Shown piece by piece: positions 18,014 to 25,911 of a stretch of 42,936 bases of DNA. Source of the DNA: Comamonas testosteroni ATCC 11996 (lineage in GTDB: Bacteria > Pseudomonadota > Gammaproteobacteria > Burkholderiales > Burkholderiaceae_C); assembly GCF_000241525.1 (NCBI RefSeq), contig NZ_AHIL01000024.1:1-42936 (forward strand). The letters run 5' to 3'. The notes beneath the pieces were generated by a model that made no database searches, had not been told where the DNA came from, and saw nothing but the letters and a program-made list of their open reading frames with translations. Made by a program: the position numbers and the translations under genes. Within the stretch, counting starts at the first letter, position 1, and every line of letters begins with the position of its first letter.

Positions 18014-18525
18014 GGTGCACTCCTTAGCGGTTAAAACAAGATGAATTGGTGTTCGTCCTTGGGATCTACTTTATGTCTGCGACGTTCTTTCACATGGTCT
18101 TATGTCTTATAAAAGACTGAAATTTATACTTAATAAAATCAATAACTTATTTTTAATTTTCACAATGAGAAAATGAATTTCTCGTATTGAGAAATTTTGC
18201 GGCAGCGCAACATTTCTATTTTTCACAATACGAAATTGAATTCTTGCTTCATGAAAAATTTGCGCAAGCACGGCCCACTGAGTCCGCATCCTTTAAACGC
18301 AGTACGAAAAAAGTCCCCGGCACCGCCCGTGATCTGCTCATTTACCCGGCACGAGACAGGCCAAGCCACTTGAACAAAAACAGGTGACACGACAAAGACA
18401 CAGTGCCCGAGGCGGCGAGAACCAAAAAACAACAGTTCCCTCCCCTGGGTCAAATGCATGCCACATGCCCTGCCACACTGCTTTGCATCACCTTCCCTTG
18501 CAATTGACATCCATTTCGCCACGCC
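18014..18525. other. Intergenic region between aceA and the EamA gene
   Basis: About 510 bp. The half next to aceA is very AT-rich and holds the aceA promoter and the operator cluster listed separately. The half nearer the EamA gene is GC-richer and should hold the EamA promoter. No ORF with family similarity was seen; frames crossing the region overlap in conflicting directions. Confidence 0.6.
18157..18237. promoter_or_regulatory. Three related operator-like palindromes upstream of aceA
   Basis: Site 1 (18157-18173) TTTTC-ACAATGA-GAAAA; site 2 (18176-18196) AATTTCTC-GTATT-GAGAAATT; site 3 (18219-18237) TTTTTC-ACAATAC-GAAATT. All share the core TCNYATTGWGAAA, present on the minus strand in sites 1 and 3 and on the plus strand in site 2. 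They lie 144-224 bp from the aceA start. The binding protein is unknown; regulators of glyoxylate-shunt genes are plausible. Confidence 0.55.
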
Positions 18526-19437
18526 ATGCACACGCCCAGTCGCCCCATCGCCTATCTCTGCCTGGCGCTCAGCATGTCTTTGGTAGGGAGCTATGTGGCT
18601 CTGTCCAAGCCTCTGGCGGCCATCTTTCCGGTCATGCTGCTGGCCTGGCTGCGCTTTGGCATCGGTGCCGTGGCCATGCTGGGCTGGCTCAGGCCACCAG
18701 CACACGAGACAGCTCTGACCAGGCAGACCAAGTGGCTGCTGTTTTTTGAGTCCTTCTTCGGCAATTTCCTTTTCACGCTGTGCATGATCAGCGGCGTGGC
18801 GTTGACCAGTGCGGTCACGGCGGGCGTGACCATGGCCGCAATTCCAGCCGCAGTCGCCATCCTGAGCTGGCTTTTTCTGCGCGAAGCCGTTGGCGCGCGC
18901 ACATGGACAGCCATTGTTTTCGCAGTGGCCGGCATAGGGCTGAATGCCTTGAGCAAGACCGAAAGCGCCAGCCTTGCCGCACATCCTCAGCAAGGCCTGG
19001 GTCAGTTGCTGCTCATTGCCGCCGTGCTGTGCGAGGCCGCATATGCCGTGATCGGCAAAAAGCTCACCGCCAGCGTAAGCCCCAAGCGCATTACGGCGCT
19101 GATCAATCTCTGGGGGTTCGTGCTTTCCACGCCCGCCGGGCTCTATCTGGCCTGGCAGTTTGATTTTTCCCGGGTTTCGGTGCCCGCATGGGGCCTGCTG
19201 CTGTTTTACGCCCTGGCCGCCTGTGTCTGGACGGTGTGGCTGTGGATGACGGGGCTGCGCGCCGTGCCCGCATCGCGAGCCGGAATTTTTACCGTGCTGC
19301 TGCCCATCAGCGCCGCTGTGGTGGGTACGCTGGCCCTGGGCGAGCGCATCGGCAGCATGCAATTGCTGGCCTTCGGCATAGCCCTGACCAGCGTTGTGAT
19401 TGCAACCTGGCCCGGTTCATTGCAGATCAGGCGCTAG
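18526..19437 (+). CDS. EamA/DMT-family membrane transporter
   Basis: An inner-membrane protein (303 aa) with about ten hydrophobic helices in two homologous EamA halves (about 7-145 and 160-295), as in drug/metabolite exporters. The second-half segment SRAGIFTVLLPISAAVVGTL and the ending LLAFGIALTSVVIATW are typical. The substrate cannot be predicted. It is a single gene, convergent with the RraA-like gene 16 bp downstream. No strong ribosome site is visible. Confidence 0.88.
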   Translation: MHTPSRPIAYLCLALSMSLVGSYVALSKPLAAIFPVMLLAWLRFGIGAVAMLGWLRPPAHETALTRQTKWLLFFESFFGNFLFTLCMISGVALTSAVTAGVTMAAIPAAVAILSWLFLREAVGARTWTAIVFAVAGIGLNALSKTESASLAAHPQQGLGQLLLIAAVLCEAAYAVIGKKLTASVSPKRITALINLWGFVLSTPAGLYLAWQFDFSRVSVPAWGLLLFYALAACVWTVWLWMTGLRAVPASRAGIFTVLLPISAAVVGTLALGERIGSMQLLAFGIALTSVVIATWPGSLQIRR

Positions 19438-19453
19438 GCGCCATCGATTTCAA

Positions 19454-19969
19454 TCAGGAAAGCAGGTTGCGGCGGCTCAGCACAATGCCGTCGGCGTCGG
19501 CATACAGCCAGTCGCCCGGACGAACCCACAGGCCTGCGATCTGCACATAGACATCGCGCAGTCCCTGGCCTTGCTTGACGGTAGGCATGGGGTTGAGCGC
19601 CAGCGCATACAGCCCCACGGGCGTGGATTTCAGCTCGGCCACGTCGCGCACGCAGCCATAGACAAGCACCCCGGCCCAGCCGTTCTGGGCCGCCGATGCC
19701 GCCACATTACCTCCCACCAGTGCCCGGCGCAGCGAGCCGCCGCCATCGACCACCAGCACACGGCCACCTCCCGGCTCGGCCAGCGCCGCTCGCACCAGGC
19801 TGTTGTCGTCCAGACACTGCACAGTGCTGACCTCCCCCATAAAGCTGACCTGCCCGCCATAGCTGTGGAACACGGGCGGCAGCACGCGGAAATCGCTGCT
19901 GTCGTCGCTGATATGCGCATCGCACAAATCGCAGGTGCTGAAGCCAAGAGAAGCCGAGGAATCGCTCAT
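19454..19969 (-). CDS. RraA-family protein (RNase E inhibitor-like or oxaloacetate/HMG-type aldolase)
   Basis: A 171-residue RraA fold protein. The family includes RraA, which binds RNase E, and divalent-metal 4-hydroxy-4-methyl-2-oxoglutarate aldolases; the sequence alone does not separate them firmly. Seen are the loop GGGRVLVVDGGGSLRRALVG and the GWAGVLVYGCVRDVAEL segment that carry the active-site Arg and Asp in the aldolases, and the C-terminal PGDWLYADADGIVL. A start TCDLCDAHISD is typical of the short proteobacterial form. ATG 19969 is chosen for the TGGAGA 5 nt upstream. Confidence 0.88.
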   Translation of the reverse strand: MSDSSASLGFSTCDLCDAHISDDSSDFRVLPPVFHSYGGQVSFMGEVSTVQCLDDNSLVRAALAEPGGGRVLVVDGGGSLRRALVGGNVAASAAQNGWAGVLVYGCVRDVAELKSTPVGLYALALNPMPTVKQGQGLRDVYVQIAGLWVRPGDWLYADADGIVLSRRNLLS

Positions 19970-20247
19970 GAAAATCTCCACAGGACCAAGTCTCCCGCAT
20001 CTTGCCCTGAGCACCTGACATAGCACAAGCACCATCGGACACGCACAGAGAGCAACTTTTTCACAACACTCTCGAGGAAAAACTCGTGAAAACGGCCACT
20101 AAAGGGCCTGAGAGCAACAAATCGAGGCAAAAAAACAGCCCACTAGCTTGGAAGAGCGATTTTTTGCCATTAGCATCAGACTCAGCCAGTGGATTGCAGC
20201 TGTATTTCGCTGGTGATAAGTCCACTACCCAATTAGGAATAAGCAAT

Positions 20248-20556
20248 ATGGCAACTGCAAAGAAGGCACCCGCTGCAGCACCGGCAGCAGCTCCCGCCGC
20301 TAAGAAGCGCACTCCCAACGCTGCCTTCATGAAACCTCTGACCCCCAGCGCCGCTCTGGCTGCCGTGGTTGGCAAGGATCCCCTGCCCCGCACTGAAATC
20401 ATCAGCAAGCTGTGGGTCTACATCAAGGCCAACAACCTGCAAGACGCTGCCAACAAGCGCATGATCAACGCTGATGCCAAGCTCAAGGAAGTCTTCGGCA
20501 AGCCCCAAGTCTCCATGTTCGAGATGGCCGGCCTGATCGGCAAGCACGTCAAGTAA
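20248..20556 (+). CDS. SWIB/MDM2-domain protein
   Basis: A 102-residue protein. An Ala/Lys-rich basic N terminus (MATAKKAPAAAPAAAPAAKK), reminiscent of histone-like tails, precedes a SWIB domain (PLTPSAALAAVVGKDPLPRT, then IISKLWVYIKANNLQD and FEMAGLIGKHVK). SWIB-domain proteins in bacteria, including chlamydial and betaproteobacterial ones, are presumed to bind DNA or chromatin-like complexes, but the role is not established. ATG 20248 with AGGA 9 nt upstream is preferred over the longer frame from 20086. It is a single gene ended by a strong terminator. Confidence 0.9.
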   Translation: MATAKKAPAAAPAAAPAAKKRTPNAAFMKPLTPSAALAAVVGKDPLPRTEIISKLWVYIKANNLQDAANKRMINADAKLKEVFGKPQVSMFEMAGLIGKHVK

Positions 20557-20579
20557 GCACTGCGCTTGCGCTGACCACA

Positions 20580-20605
20580 AAAAAGCTGGCCTGAGCCAGC
20601 TTTTT
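20580..20605. terminator. Bidirectional terminator between the SWIB gene and the flavoreductase gene
   Basis: A perfect 11-bp stem AAAAAGCTGGC/GCCAGCTTTTT with a CTGA loop and T tracts in both directions. It serves the SWIB gene and can also serve the converging reductase operon. Confidence 0.88.
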
Positions 20606-20729
20606 GCGTTTCTGAGACGAGTCCCCTCTGGCCGAACGGCTGATACCGCCAGGCAAGCCGAGTGCTTGCGATTGAGTCCAGCGTGAAGCCACCCTGCACA
20701 GCAACGGGCAAAGGTAGTCTCGGGCTTTT

Positions 20730-22133
20730 TCAATACACATCGCGCCGGTAGCGGCCCGAGCCCAACAGCTCGGCCACCTTGGCCTCGCCCAAAATGGCCT
20801 GCAGCGTCAAATGCACGCCTTGGCCCATGCCGTTCAGGCTGCCGCAGACATAGATGGCCGCGCCACGCTCCACCCATTGCCGGACTTGCTCTGCATGGCT
20901 GCGCAGCAAATCCTGCACATAGCGCGAATCCTTGCCGTTGCGCGACCAGGCCTGATCCAGCCGTGCCAGTCGACCTTGCCTGAGCCATGCGCCCAGTTGA
21001 TCGGCAAATAGCGCGTCATGCTGTGGGCTGCGCTCTCCGAACAACAGCCATTGATCACCAAGCTCTTGCTGCACACGCGCCTTGATATGGCTGAGCAGAC
21101 CCGCCAGGCCCGAGCCATTGCCGATCAGAATCAGCGGCCGCCCGGCGTTGTCACCGAGCCGGAAGCCTCGGTGCTCGCGCAGGGTCAGCGGCAGTACATC
21201 CCCCTCGGCCATGTCGCAGCACAGCCAGTGCGACGCAAGGCCCGGCGAACCATCGGCACGCGTGCTCTCGCGCACCAGCAGTTGCAGGCTGCCATCGGCC
21301 GTGATCGAGGCGATCGAATAGTCGCGCGCACGCTCGGGGTCGGCAGGCACGCACAGAGACACCAGATCACCCGACTCCCACTGCGGCAGCTCGCCGGACT
21401 GCGGCGTCCACTCCAGCAGGTACAGCGCCCCGCCCTGGCTGCCGGGATTGAGCAAACGCCGCCGACTGAGCACAAAGGGTATGCTGGCCGGCGCCTGTAA
21501 CCAGTCCGAATCCAGCTCCTGGGCTGGCGCAGACTCGCCCAGCAGGCTCTGCCTTATCTGCCCGACATGGGTCTGCCAGCTCTGCAAGCTCGAGGCATTC
21601 ATATTGTCCACGCAGACCAGATCGCTGCGGGCGCCGCTGGTCTGCAACCACTCGTGCACTTGCACACCAAACGCACAGAACTCCTGGTATTCACGATCCC
21701 CCAGCGCGAGCACCAGGCTTTGGTGCCGGGTCAGCGCAGGCTGCGTGGCCATGAGCTGCTGCACAAAGCCCAGCGCATGGTCGGGTGCATCGCCCTCGCC
21801 CGTGGTGGACAGCAGCCACAGGCTGTGTGCATATTGCTGCAGCAGCTCGGTCGTCAGCTTCTCGACGGGCAAAAGACGCACCTGCAGACCGCCATCGACC
21901 AGCATCTTGACCGTGGCGCGGGCCAGAGCCTCGGCCTGCCCCGTCTGGCTGGCATAGGCGACCAGGACGGCAGGCGCAGCAGCATCGCCTTGCGAGATGT
22001 TGTTCTCGGCCTCCTCGGCCAGGCGCTGCTTTCGCACCTTGGCGCCAATACCCCAGCACATGCCTGCATAGGCTGCGACCAAACCCATAGCCCCATAGAT
22101 GCGCTCGGGCGTCAAAATCCATTCCACTGTCAT
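20730..22133 (-). CDS. Membrane-anchored flavodoxin/FNR-type NAD(P)H flavoreductase
   Basis: A 467-residue diflavin reductase of the sulfite reductase alpha / cytochrome P450 reductase type. One N-terminal membrane helix (about 11-29) is followed by a flavodoxin domain (about 56-190, with YASQTGQAEAL and STTGEGDAPD for FMN), an FAD-binding domain with RDYS at 270-273, and an NAD(P)H domain with GNGSGLAG (338-345), YVCGS (428-432) and a C-terminal aromatic Tyr467. Last gene of the PepSY-DUF2271-DUF4198-apbE operon, overlapping apbE as ATGA. It would feed electrons from NAD(P)H into the membrane system; ferric iron or siderophore reduction is the likely purpose. Confidence 0.88.
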   Translation of the reverse strand: MTVEWILTPERIYGAMGLVAAYAGMCWGIGAKVRKQRLAEEAENNISQGDAAAPAVLVAYASQTGQAEALARATVKMLVDGGLQVRLLPVEKLTTELLQQYAHSLWLLSTTGEGDAPDHALGFVQQLMATQPALTRHQSLVLALGDREYQEFCAFGVQVHEWLQTSGARSDLVCVDNMNASSLQSWQTHVGQIRQSLLGESAPAQELDSDWLQAPASIPFVLSRRRLLNPGSQGGALYLLEWTPQSGELPQWESGDLVSLCVPADPERARDYSIASITADGSLQLLVRESTRADGSPGLASHWLCCDMAEGDVLPLTLREHRGFRLGDNAGRPLILIGNGSGLAGLLSHIKARVQQELGDQWLLFGERSPQHDALFADQLGAWLRQGRLARLDQAWSRNGKDSRYVQDLLRSHAEQVRQWVERGAAIYVCGSLNGMGQGVHLTLQAILGEAKVAELLGSGRYRRDVY

Positions 22134-23254
22134 GCCTCAAATTGGTTGATCCAGGCCGGTGTCTTGAGCACCTGTCTGCGGGCCTCATTGCCATCGGATG
22201 CGAGATGCGATGTGAGCACGGCTGCAATCTCATGTTCACGGGCAAAGTCCATGCCTTGCTGCGGACCCAGCACCGTGAGCACGGTGGCCAGAGCATCGGC
22301 ATGCATGCATTCCTCATGGAACACGGTCACGCTGGCCAGATCATGCGTCACCGGCCAGCCCGTGCGCGGATCCAGCGTGTGCGAATAGCGCCTGCCGGCC
22401 TGCGTGAACTGATGCCAGAAATCGCCCGAGGTGGCAAAAGCACCCTCCCTGCAGGCGACGACCAGCGACTCAGCCTCTGCAGAACCACCCGTGCCCAGCT
22501 GCACCCGCCAGGGCCGCCCATCTGGGCGCTGTCCCCAGCTGCGCAGCTCACCGCCGATTTCGAACATGCCCGCCGCCCAGCCTGCGGCCTGAAGCTTGCG
22601 CACAGCCCAATCCACGGCAAAGCCCTTGGCAATGCCGCAAAAATCCAGCTCCAGGCCTCCGGACTGCTGCAACTGCCGGGTTTGCGCATTCCAGCGCAGA
22701 TGGCCGTGGCCGCTGGTCTTCAGCAAACGCTCGATCTCATCGCCGGCAGGTGCCTGCCCTGAATGCGGCTGCAGCGGGTTCTGACGCGGCCCGAACCCCC
22801 ACAGCGAGACCAGCGCCCCCATGGCGGGATCCAGGGCCGCGCCGGATAGCCGGGCCCAGTGCAAGGCCGCTTCCAGAACATGGGCAAACTCCGCCGGCAC
22901 TACATGCGTTTGGCCGGGTCTTGAACGATTGAACCGGGTGATCAGCGAATCCGCTTCCCAGTTGCTCATCTGAGCGATGACATCATCAAACACCCGCTCC
23001 AGCAAGGCCTGCACCGGCTCCGTGGGCAGGTAATCCGGGTTGGCCAGGCGCAGCGACCAGTGCGTGCCCATGGTCTGGCCGGACAGAAGATGAATCCGCC
23101 CGTCCTGCTGATGCTGCAGGCTTGCAGGTCTCCAGCGCTGCACGCCAAAGTCCAGCGCCGGCATCCGAGCGCGAGCCTGACCCTGTGCCGCCGACGAGGG
23201 CAGTTGCCAGAGGCTGGCGTCAAAGCGTACGCGGGGGGGGGTGGGCATGGGCAT
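22130..23254 (-). CDS. apbE: FAD:protein FMN transferase (ApbE family)
   Basis: A 374-residue ApbE protein, which moves FMN from FAD onto a Ser or Thr of target flavoproteins outside the cytoplasm. Diagnostic parts are GQTMGTHWSLRL near the start, the LELDFCGIAKGFAVDWAV loop, MFEIGGELRSWG, RRYSHTLDPRTG and MHADALATVLTVLG. The C at FCGIAKG replaces the more usual G. The start is unclear: ATG 23254 gives MPMPTPP with no signal peptide, while a different frame just upstream contains FSPLSGC, a lipobox-like sequence, and the two frames meet at a run of nine C. A one-base change there would join them. The gene overlaps the reductase by 4 nt. Confidence 0.9.
   Translation of the reverse strand: MPMPTPPRVRFDASLWQLPSSAAQGQARARMPALDFGVQRWRPASLQHQQDGRIHLLSGQTMGTHWSLRLANPDYLPTEPVQALLERVFDDVIAQMSNWEADSLITRFNRSRPGQTHVVPAEFAHVLEAALHWARLSGAALDPAMGALVSLWGFGPRQNPLQPHSGQAPAGDEIERLLKTSGHGHLRWNAQTRQLQQSGGLELDFCGIAKGFAVDWAVRKLQAAGWAAGMFEIGGELRSWGQRPDGRPWRVQLGTGGSAEAESLVVACREGAFATSGDFWHQFTQAGRRYSHTLDPRTGWPVTHDLASVTVFHEECMHADALATVLTVLGPQQGMDFAREHEIAAVLTSHLASDGNEARRQVLKTPAWINQFEA
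23233..23241. repeat. G9 homopolymer tract inside the 5' end of apbE
   Basis: Nine G on the plus strand, hence nine C in codons 5-8 of apbE. Such tracts are prone to slippage or sequencing error. With ten C, an upstream frame starting at TTG 23286 and carrying a lipobox-like LSGC would run into the ApbE frame. Confidence 0.9.
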
Positions 23255-23288
23255 CCAGACAAAGGCGAAAACAGCAGCGAAAACAACG

Positions 23289-23309
23289 ACGCGCCCGAAG
23301 CGGGCGCGT
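23289..23309. terminator. Hairpin between the DUF4198 gene and apbE
   Basis: A perfect 9-bp stem ACGCGCCCG/CGGGCGCGT with an AAG loop, in the gap between the DUF4198 stop and apbE. There is no clean T run, so it may be a weak terminator that lowers expression of the two distal genes. Confidence 0.45.
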
Positions 23310-23333
23310 ATTCAGTCCATCAAGCGCCAACGC

Positions 23334-24134
23334 TTAAGGCAGGACTTCCAGAGTAGCGATATAACCCAGGCGGCGCTCCGTGGCCTTGGCAATGCTGGTC
23401 TTCTTGTCCGTGGCATCGGCGTTCAGCCAGAACAGACCTGCGCGGGGGAACTTGATCTTGACCTGGCCCTTGGCATCGGTCTTGAGCTTCATGGCGTCCA
23501 CACCGTCGCGGTAGCGAATGCCGTCGGCCACCAGCTCCAGCTCCAGATCCGAAGCGGGCTTGCCGTCGATCTGGAATTCGAAGGTCGCCTCTTCGCTGGC
23601 CACCAGGTCATTGGGGTGGGTCACGGGCTTGAGCTCCAGGCCCTTGCCGGTCAGCGCCAGCGCCGAGGGCTTGCCCAGAGACACAAAGGTCTCCATGCGG
23701 CGCAGATTCTCGGTCACGCGCACTTCCTTGGCATCGGCGGGAATCTGCTTGAGCACTTCTTCCACCGAGCCGCGCAGGCGCTTGGGCTGGCCGTTGGCAT
23801 CCTTGTAGCCGCCCATCACGCCGGTCATCAGCATGGTGACGCGGTAGGTGCCGGTCTTTTCTGGCTTGAAGTCGAACATGCTGCGCAACTCGCCCTTGGC
23901 GACATTCTTCATTTCCACGGCTGCGCCATCGGGTGCGGTCACCTTGACGGCTTCCAGACCCAGCGGACGGTGATTGAAGAAGAACACATCGTTGGACACG
24001 GCGGCATCCACCGTGACCCAGTCGGACTTGGACAGCACGGTGCTGGAAGGCTTGAACCACAGATCATGCGCCTGGGCGCCCAGTACGGTCAGTGCCAGAG
24101 CGGCTGCAGCGAGAGCACGTGTTTTGAACTTCAT
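23334..24134 (-). CDS. Periplasmic DUF4198 protein
   Basis: A secreted 266-residue protein with a clear Sec signal peptide (MKFKTRALAAAALALTVLGA, cut before HDLWF). The mature start HDLWFKPS and the all-beta pattern of a DUF4198 domain follow, with a second Ig-like half (FEFQIDGKPASDLELELVAD). Members of this family occur next to metal uptake genes (NikM/CbiM-like and TonB receptor loci). ATG 24134 is chosen for AAGGA 6 nt upstream; the longer frame from 24170 has no ribosome site. It sits between DUF2271 and apbE in the reductive iron operon. No heme or flavin attachment motif was seen. Confidence 0.88.
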   Translation of the reverse strand: MKFKTRALAAAALALTVLGAQAHDLWFKPSSTVLSKSDWVTVDAAVSNDVFFFNHRPLGLEAVKVTAPDGAAVEMKNVAKGELRSMFDFKPEKTGTYRVTMLMTGVMGGYKDANGQPKRLRGSVEEVLKQIPADAKEVRVTENLRRMETFVSLGKPSALALTGKGLELKPVTHPNDLVASEEATFEFQIDGKPASDLELELVADGIRYRDGVDAMKLKTDAKGQVKIKFPRAGLFWLNADATDKKTSIAKATERRLGYIATLEVLP

Positions 24135-24255
24135 ATCAGGTCCTTGAGAACAAAAAGGGTGACAAATCAAAAGAGAGAGGTGTGACGGCCAAGCAACACC
24201 CTAAAACTGGCGCTACGCAGGCAACAGACACCAAGGAAGGGCCGCCCCGCACCAA

Positions 24256-24330
24256 GGGTGTCGTCCCCCTCCCGCGAAGCGAGAGAGGGGGAAGCGACGG
24301 GGCCGCCTAGGCAAAGCCGCTCAGGGGGAG
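24256..24330. repeat. Dispersed-type GC-rich repeat between DUF2271 and DUF4198 genes
   Basis: The segment contains CCCCCTCCCGCGAAGCGAGA followed by GAGGGGG, an imperfect hairpin, and ends in GCCGCTCAGGGGGAG. I recall very similar sequences in many intergenic regions of Comamonadaceae. No second copy is present in the window, so the repeat status rests on memory. Confidence 0.5.
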
Positions 24331-24340
24331 AGAATCAAGA

Positions 24341-24862
24341 TCAAGGCTTCAATTCCAGCTTGATCGCGCCCAGCTCGGTGCTGCCATTGGCGCTCAGGCT
24401 GGTGGCCTGCTTGACGGGCCACTCGAAGGGAATGGATACCAGCTCGCGGCCGCCGACTTCACGCGCGGCTTCCACCATCAGCTTGTATTGGCCGGGAGCC
24501 AGTTGGGGCAGCGGGTTCTTGCCTTCGGCAAAAGACAGCGCATGGGTGCCCACGGGCTTGGTCGGCTGGGTCACGCCGTCGATGGGAAAGCTCAGCTCGC
24601 GGCCGGTACGACGCCACCACTGGCGCATGTCCTTGAGCCACTTGGTGCCCTCGGCATTTTTCATCTTTGCGTCGTACCAGACGGACAGATTGGCAGCCAC
24701 ACCGCCATCGGCCTTTTCCAGCCACACGGCAACATAGGGCTTGTGGTATTCGGCCACCTGCAACTGGGGCACGGTCACTGCCACATTCATGCCGCCCGCG
24801 ATTGCCGGCAGGCCCACCACGGCGCTCAATGCCACCGTGGTCTTGAAAATCCGCTTCGCCAT
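24341..24862 (-). CDS. Periplasmic DUF2271 protein, candidate flavinylation target
   Basis: A 173-residue secreted protein: signal peptide (MAKRIFKTTVALSAVVGLPA, then IAG), followed by a DUF2271 domain (PYVAVWLEKADGGVAANLSV, then WLKDMRQWWRR). The segment D95-G-V-T-Q-P-T101-K-P lines up with the ApbE target pattern D-x-x-S/T-G-A-S/T, except that G-A is Q-P. Thr101 could thus be the FMN-carrying residue, or the motif may have decayed. ATG 24862 is preceded by AAGGA; GTG 24877 is upstream of that site and unlikely. It lies between the PepSY protein and the DUF4198 protein. Confidence 0.88.
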   Translation of the reverse strand: MAKRIFKTTVALSAVVGLPAIAGGMNVAVTVPQLQVAEYHKPYVAVWLEKADGGVAANLSVWYDAKMKNAEGTKWLKDMRQWWRRTGRELSFPIDGVTQPTKPVGTHALSFAEGKNPLPQLAPGQYKLMVEAAREVGGRELVSIPFEWPVKQATSLSANGSTELGAIKLELKP

Positions 24863-24890
24863 TTTTTCTTCCTTCACAAAATTCTTGGGC

Positions 24891-25541
24891 TCAGTGCACG
24901 AGCAGCAACACCAGCAGGGCAGGCAGCACCAGACCCAGGCCCACCATGGGCCAGGTCATGGGCCGGCGCTGCGCATGCATCTTCAGGATCAGCAGACCCG
25001 TGATGCAGAACACCAGACAGCCAATCGCAAAGACATCTATGAACAGGCTCCAGGCTCCGCCCGTATTGCGCCCCTTGTGCAAATCGTTGAGGTAGGAGAT
25101 CCAGCCCCGATCGGTCTTCTCGTACTCGACCGAGCCCTCCTTCAGGTCCACACGCAGCCAGGCATCGCCGCCCGGGCGCGGCATGGGCACATAGGCCTCG
25201 TCTTCGCTCCACTCCACGGCAAAACCCTTGGCGCTGACCTTGATCTGCTGAGCCAGCCAGCCATCCACCTCGGCAGGCAGGCTCACGGCACTCTTGTCCG
25301 CCGCTTCCACGCCCTGCTTCTGGGCTTGCTGCAGTTTTTCGAGCAGATCCGGGGGCAGTTGCGCATCACGCGACTCGACCTTGGGCTTGGACTCGATCTG
25401 CCCGGCGTGATTCAAGGTAAATCCCGTCACGGCAAACAGCAGCATGCCGATCAGGCAGATGGCGGAGCTGATCCAGTGCCATTCATGTAATTTTTTGAGC
25501 CAATACGCCCGCTGCGGGGCGTTGGAGGAAGCCGCGGTCAT
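24891..25541 (-). CDS. PepSY-associated transmembrane protein
   Basis: A 216-residue inner-membrane protein of the PepSY-TM type. A helix at about 24-46 (LHEWHWISSAICLIGMLLFA, then VTGFTLNH) is followed by a periplasmic PepSY-like domain (about 50-160) and two C-terminal helices (WSLFIDVFAIGCLVFCITGL, and about 196-215). Related PepSY proteins take part in iron-siderophore reduction. His residues at the membrane edges could bind heme, but this is speculative. First gene of the five-gene minus-strand operon; divergent from the TonB-dependent receptor, with which it probably shares Fur control. Confidence 0.88.
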   Translation of the reverse strand: MTAASSNAPQRAYWLKKLHEWHWISSAICLIGMLLFAVTGFTLNHAGQIESKPKVESRDAQLPPDLLEKLQQAQKQGVEAADKSAVSLPAEVDGWLAQQIKVSAKGFAVEWSEDEAYVPMPRPGGDAWLRVDLKEGSVEYEKTDRGWISYLNDLHKGRNTGGAWSLFIDVFAIGCLVFCITGLLILKMHAQRRPMTWPMVGLGLVLPALLVLLLVH

Positions 25542-25655
25542 TCAGAACTTTCTGGGGTTGCATCGCCGCCGGGCCGAGCCGACCTTTGGGACATAGCGCC
25601 ACAAGGCCCGGCCTTGCTTGCACAGCAAGGCGGCATTCTAGTTGCGCAAAATTCT

Positions 25656-25676
25656 AAATGCATCTCACTTTTATTT
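25656..25676. promoter_or_regulatory. Weak Fur-like box
   Basis: AAATGCATCTCACTTTTATTT resembles the ATTCTCATTTATA core found at the two Fur boxes at 30441 and 35441, with several mismatches. It lies 115 bp upstream of the PepSY gene start. Confidence 0.3.
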
Positions 25677-25845
25677 ACTTTACTTGACGTAAACAAAGCA
25701 CCCACCCATGGCAAGGACGTTTACGCCATCCCGAAAACTCGTAGCGACCCAGGTTGGCAGAACCCGCACCGCCTATCCAGACAGCCCGTCTGTTGCCGTA
25801 CTGCAACAAAACGTAGATTACCGGGCCCCATTATTGAATGGTATC

Positions 25846-25864
25846 GAGAATTATTATCAATATC
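25846..25864. promoter_or_regulatory. Fur box upstream of the TonB-dependent receptor
   Basis: GAGAATTATTATCAATATC matches the 19-bp Fur consensus (GATAATGATAATCATTATC) at 15 positions. It ends 47 bp before the receptor ATG and should repress it when iron is plentiful. Confidence 0.75.
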
Positions 25865-25911
25865 ACCTAGAATTCGCACGCTTTTTCAAAAATCGACTCT
25901 TCATCAAAAGC

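Larger units (their letters stand above)
25542..25911. other. Divergent promoter region between the PepSY operon and the TonB-dependent receptor
   Basis: About 370 bp. It holds a good Fur box (25846-25864) near the receptor and a weaker Fur-like sequence (25656-25676) nearer the PepSY operon. The receptor frame stays open back to 25708, but that extension contains no signal peptide and covers the Fur box, so I treat it as non-coding. Confidence 0.6.

Noticed and set aside
18223..19362. Long minus-strand frame opposite the EamA gene and across the aceA promoter
   Set aside because: His/Gln/Gly-rich composition typical of antisense frames, no family similarity, and it would cover the operator region.
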